DNA from: Terriglobus sp. TAA 43
GTDB lineage: Bacteria; Acidobacteriota; Terriglobia; Terriglobales; Acidobacteriaceae
DNA: 64,000 bases
Assembly (NCBI RefSeq): GCF_000800015.1
Contig: NZ_JUGR01000001.1
Coordinates: 1,674,001 to 1,738,000 of the forward strand
Direction of reading: 5' to 3'
Part shown: positions 62,031-64,000 of the stretch, piece after piece
Layout of the letters: each line of letters opens with the position of its first letter
Numbering within the stretch: the first letter of the stretch is position 1
Made by a program: the position numbers and the translations under genes
Notes under the pieces: model-generated
What the model was told of the DNA's origin: nothing
Databases searched by the model: none
The model's input: the letters and a program-made list of their open reading frames with translations, nothing else

Positions 62031-63831
62031 ATAGCGGTGGTTGTGGTGGCTTCTCGGGTTTGTCGACGGGGACTGCGTGGGTTTTCATCTTGCGGCGATA
62101 GAGTTTGCCATCGACCGTGACGTAGAGCCAATCCTGGTCGGGGCCACCGAATGCAATGTTATCCACCGGCTTGTCTGGAATGGGGCTGTTGAGGATCATG
62201 GCAATGCGGCCGTTCGCCTCTGCGATTTGAACACCGATCTTTGTCGCGAAGTAAACCTGACCAATACTGTCGAAGGCTGCGCCTTTTGCGCCGGTTTCGT
62301 CGTCGAGGACTTCGAGTCGGTAGAAGGGTTCAGGGTTGATGGGCTTGCCGTCTTTGTCTAACTGCATGGACCATTGGTGGCGATGTTCGCGGTCTGTGAT
62401 TACGAGCATCGCTTGATCAGGTGATGCAGTTAGTGTGCCAAGAAGAGACCCTGGAGCTTTAACGGAATTGAACTTGGCCGTTCTTGTAGTGAGGTCTGCC
62501 CAATAGATTCGAGTATCTTCACGACTCGTTGGACTCCTGCTTGTGAGCAGGTACACCATTCGATCAGAGAGAGAAAGAAGAGACCATATCCATTCCGCGT
62601 GTGGCATCTTCCATTCCTTAAGCTTCTGTAAGCTCGGGGAGTATTCGTCCAACGAGTCATAAAATCCTGGAGCGAGAAGATTGGGTCCTCCATGGAATAG
62701 CGTATATGCGCGTGGCCAACCGCCATAGTGTAGTTGCGTGCTTACTTGACCATCGAAGCGATGTAAGTGATCTTCACCATCGACGAAGTACAGGTCGCCT
62801 GTTGATGTTGGCTGAAGGTCAGATGCTGCCCAATCGGGGCCAATTTCCTGCCAACCACCAACCGCATCCACAGTGGCCCAGATACTGCCTCGTTTGTCGA
62901 AGCCTGCGGTGCTTTGCGCCGCGGGTGGATGGACTTCGATTGTGCCGATGCCGTGTTCGGGGGAGTAGTCGCGCCAGAGCCATCTCAAGGCATCGGGCAA
63001 TTCGGCGGAGCCTTGCTTAGTGTCGTGGCCTCCGGTGCCGATGGTTAGTTTTGCGTCATAACCACTAAACTGTAGAGCGTCGAAGAGTAACTGGTTCGCG
63101 CGTGGCCAGGTGCCTGCGAAGAAGGTGCCGTAAGGTTCGTCGGGAGTGATGTGGTCGTTGGCACCGTCCTGCATCCAGATGCGGATGGGTTTGGGTTCGG
63201 TCTTGCGGACGAGTTCGGGCAGGGTGTCCGCGCCTTTCATCGCGACGTACGTGCCGATAAGTGAGAGCACGCGGCGGAACTGGTCTGGGCGATGCCATGC
63301 TGCGACGAACGCGCCGACTGCACCGGTGCTGGTGCCTCCGATGGCGTGTGCGTTGGGGTCTTTCGATAATGCGTGACGCTTCTCAACAAAGGGCACAACT
63401 TCCTGCATGAGGAAGTTCACGTAGCGATTCGAAAGCGAGTCGTATTCGAAGACGCGTTCGTAGCGGTTCTGCGCATCGGGACGGATGGCGGGTAGCACGC
63501 CGGGGTCGATGAAGATGCCGACCATCGGTGGTAGTTGATGCTTCGCGATGAGGTTGTCAAAGACGGTGGCTGCGCGCATGCGTCCGCCGAGATAGCCGCT
63601 GCCGTCGAGGAAGACCATGTAAGGCAATGGCTCTGCGCCTGCGTTGGGTGGCAGGTAGATGCTGACCGTGTGTGGTGTGCCGGGATAGAACTGGCCCGGT
63701 GGCAGCGTGGTCTTTTCGACCGTGCCGTGCGGGACGTTCTGCACTTCCGAATCGGGCGTGAGCGGATAGGGTTCCTGCGCTTTCGCGGTCAGGGACAGTA
63801 ATAGGCAGCAGATGAGAAGGGCGGCGCGCAT
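62029..63831 (-). CDS. exported esterase (enterochelin-esterase-like) fused to a C-terminal propeller domain
   Basis: 600 residues from ATG 63831. Signal peptide (LLICCLLLSLTAKA). Alpha/beta-hydrolase domain (about 30-310) of the esterase D/Fes type with F-L-D-G-S-G-Y, the nucleophile elbow G-G-T-S-T-G-A (Ser168), W-M-Q-D-G-A-N-D and G-T-G-G-H (Asp/His of the triad). From about 325 a beta-propeller of SMP-30/gluconolactonase type follows (D-L-Y-F-V-D-G-E-D-H-L-H, D-S-I-G-Q-V-Y-F-A-T, D-N-I-A-F-G-G-P-D). The C-terminus is Pro/Lys-rich. Probably cleaves acetyl or feruloyl-type esters outside the cytoplasm. Confidence 0.85.
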   Translation of the reverse strand: MRAALLICCLLLSLTAKAQEPYPLTPDSEVQNVPHGTVEKTTLPPGQFYPGTPHTVSIYLPPNAGAEPLPYMVFLDGSGYLGGRMRAATVFDNLIAKHQLPPMVGIFIDPGVLPAIRPDAQNRYERVFEYDSLSNRYVNFLMQEVVPFVEKRHALSKDPNAHAIGGTSTGAVGAFVAAWHRPDQFRRVLSLIGTYVAMKGADTLPELVRKTEPKPIRIWMQDGANDHITPDEPYGTFFAGTWPRANQLLFDALQFSGYDAKLTIGTGGHDTKQGSAELPDALRWLWRDYSPEHGIGTIEVHPPAAQSTAGFDKRGSIWATVDAVGGWQEIGPDWAASDLQPTSTGDLYFVDGEDHLHRFDGQVSTQLHYGGWPRAYTLFHGGPNLLAPGFYDSLDEYSPSLQKLKEWKMPHAEWIWSLLSLSDRMVYLLTSRSPTSREDTRIYWADLTTRTAKFNSVKAPGSLLGTLTASPDQAMLVITDREHRHQWSMQLDKDGKPINPEPFYRLEVLDDETGAKGAAFDSIGQVYFATKIGVQIAEANGRIAMILNSPIPDKPVDNIAFGGPDQDWLYVTVDGKLYRRKMKTHAVPVDKPEKPPQPPL

Positions 63832-63948
63832 GTGGGCCGAAGTATAGGAGACGAGAAAGACAAAGTGCACGAAGTTTGCTCAGAGTTCACAAACAGTCTG
63901 TGAACATCGTGAGGACTTCGTGCACTTCGGTTCTGAGTTGTGCCTACG

Positions 63949-64000
63949 TTAGCTGCGCTTGAACTTGTAGACCAGTTCCAGCGTGATCTTGTCATCGACG
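63949..64000 (-). CDS. 3' end of a gene truncated by the window edge
   Basis: Minus strand, TAA at 63949-63951. The visible end reads V-D-D-K-I-T-L-E-L-V-Y-K-F-K-R-S. The alternating T-L-E-L-V-Y-K-F could be the last strand of an outer-membrane barrel, but the fragment is too short to assign. Confidence 0.5.
   Translation of the reverse strand, partial: VDDKITLELVYKFKRS

Overview
The window looks like a chromosomal segment of an Acidobacteriota member of the Terriglobus/Granulicella/Edaphobacter type. This is inferred from two TIGR03435 proteins (a family expanded in soil Acidobacteria), several C+G-rich palindromic intergenic elements of the kind I associate with this group, a moderately high G+C content, LPS/Kdo genes that indicate a Gram-negative envelope, and RG-rich and DUF1844 proteins. 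I see no insertion sequence, integrase, prophage, CRISPR array or restriction system. This is ordinary backbone DNA with some accessory pockets at about 19-29 kb and 54-58 kb.

Layout. 1-5.7 kb: a truncated putative glycosyltransferase, a TM-helix membrane protein, an Old Yellow Enzyme, a LOG phosphoribohydrolase, two paralogous small exported proteins that share a promoter/leader, and a T2 RNase. 5.7-17.2 kb: a UvrD/PcrA helicase with an odd Phe/Gly-rich insert, a small basic protein, secreted GH32 and GH130-like proteins, an APC permease followed by adenosine deaminase, and a Kdo operon (DegT aminotransferase, kdsA, kdsD). 17.2-29.6 kb: hfq and hflX, repeat elements, a TIGR03435 protein, VOC proteins, a GlxA-type regulator, two HD-domain paralogues around a small membrane protein, an N4-glucosaminyl-asparaginase-like Ntn hydrolase, an SDR, a single-domain asparaginase and tRNA-Leu(UAG).

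29.6-36.2 kb: a plus-strand run of DUF3467, GT39-like glycosyltransferase, TPR protein, NfeD/ClpP-like membrane protein, beta-barrel and SPOR protein. 36.2-45.6 kb: a dense minus-strand array of nine genes (zincin, mtnP, small membrane protein, PfkB kinase, GT39, dapF, LD-carboxypeptidase, mpl, plsC). It links methylthioadenosine salvage, diaminopimelate synthesis and murein-peptide recycling. 45.7-50.3 kb: ygfZ, a DUF1844 protein, a PhnP-like MBL hydrolase, ribF and a TIM-barrel epimerase. 50.4-60.7 kb (minus strand): PBP1A, an S41 peptidase that has lost its catalytic residues, a TIGR03435 protein, a 904-residue winged-helix-like/RG-repeat protein and mutL. 60.7-64 kb: a 46-residue membrane peptide, an aldo/keto reductase, an esterase-propeller fusion and the 3' end of a truncated gene.

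The most notable signals are the S41 pseudopeptidase (Ser to Gly and Lys to Asp at exactly the expected spacing), a DapF with Ser at the second catalytic Cys, the 306-bp higher-order repeat in the RG-rich protein, the SFDFGF-type insert in UvrD, apparent non-AUG/GUG/UUG starts at two to three genes, and palindromic repeats that have become coding sequence (the C-terminus of a VOC protein and the MutL linker).
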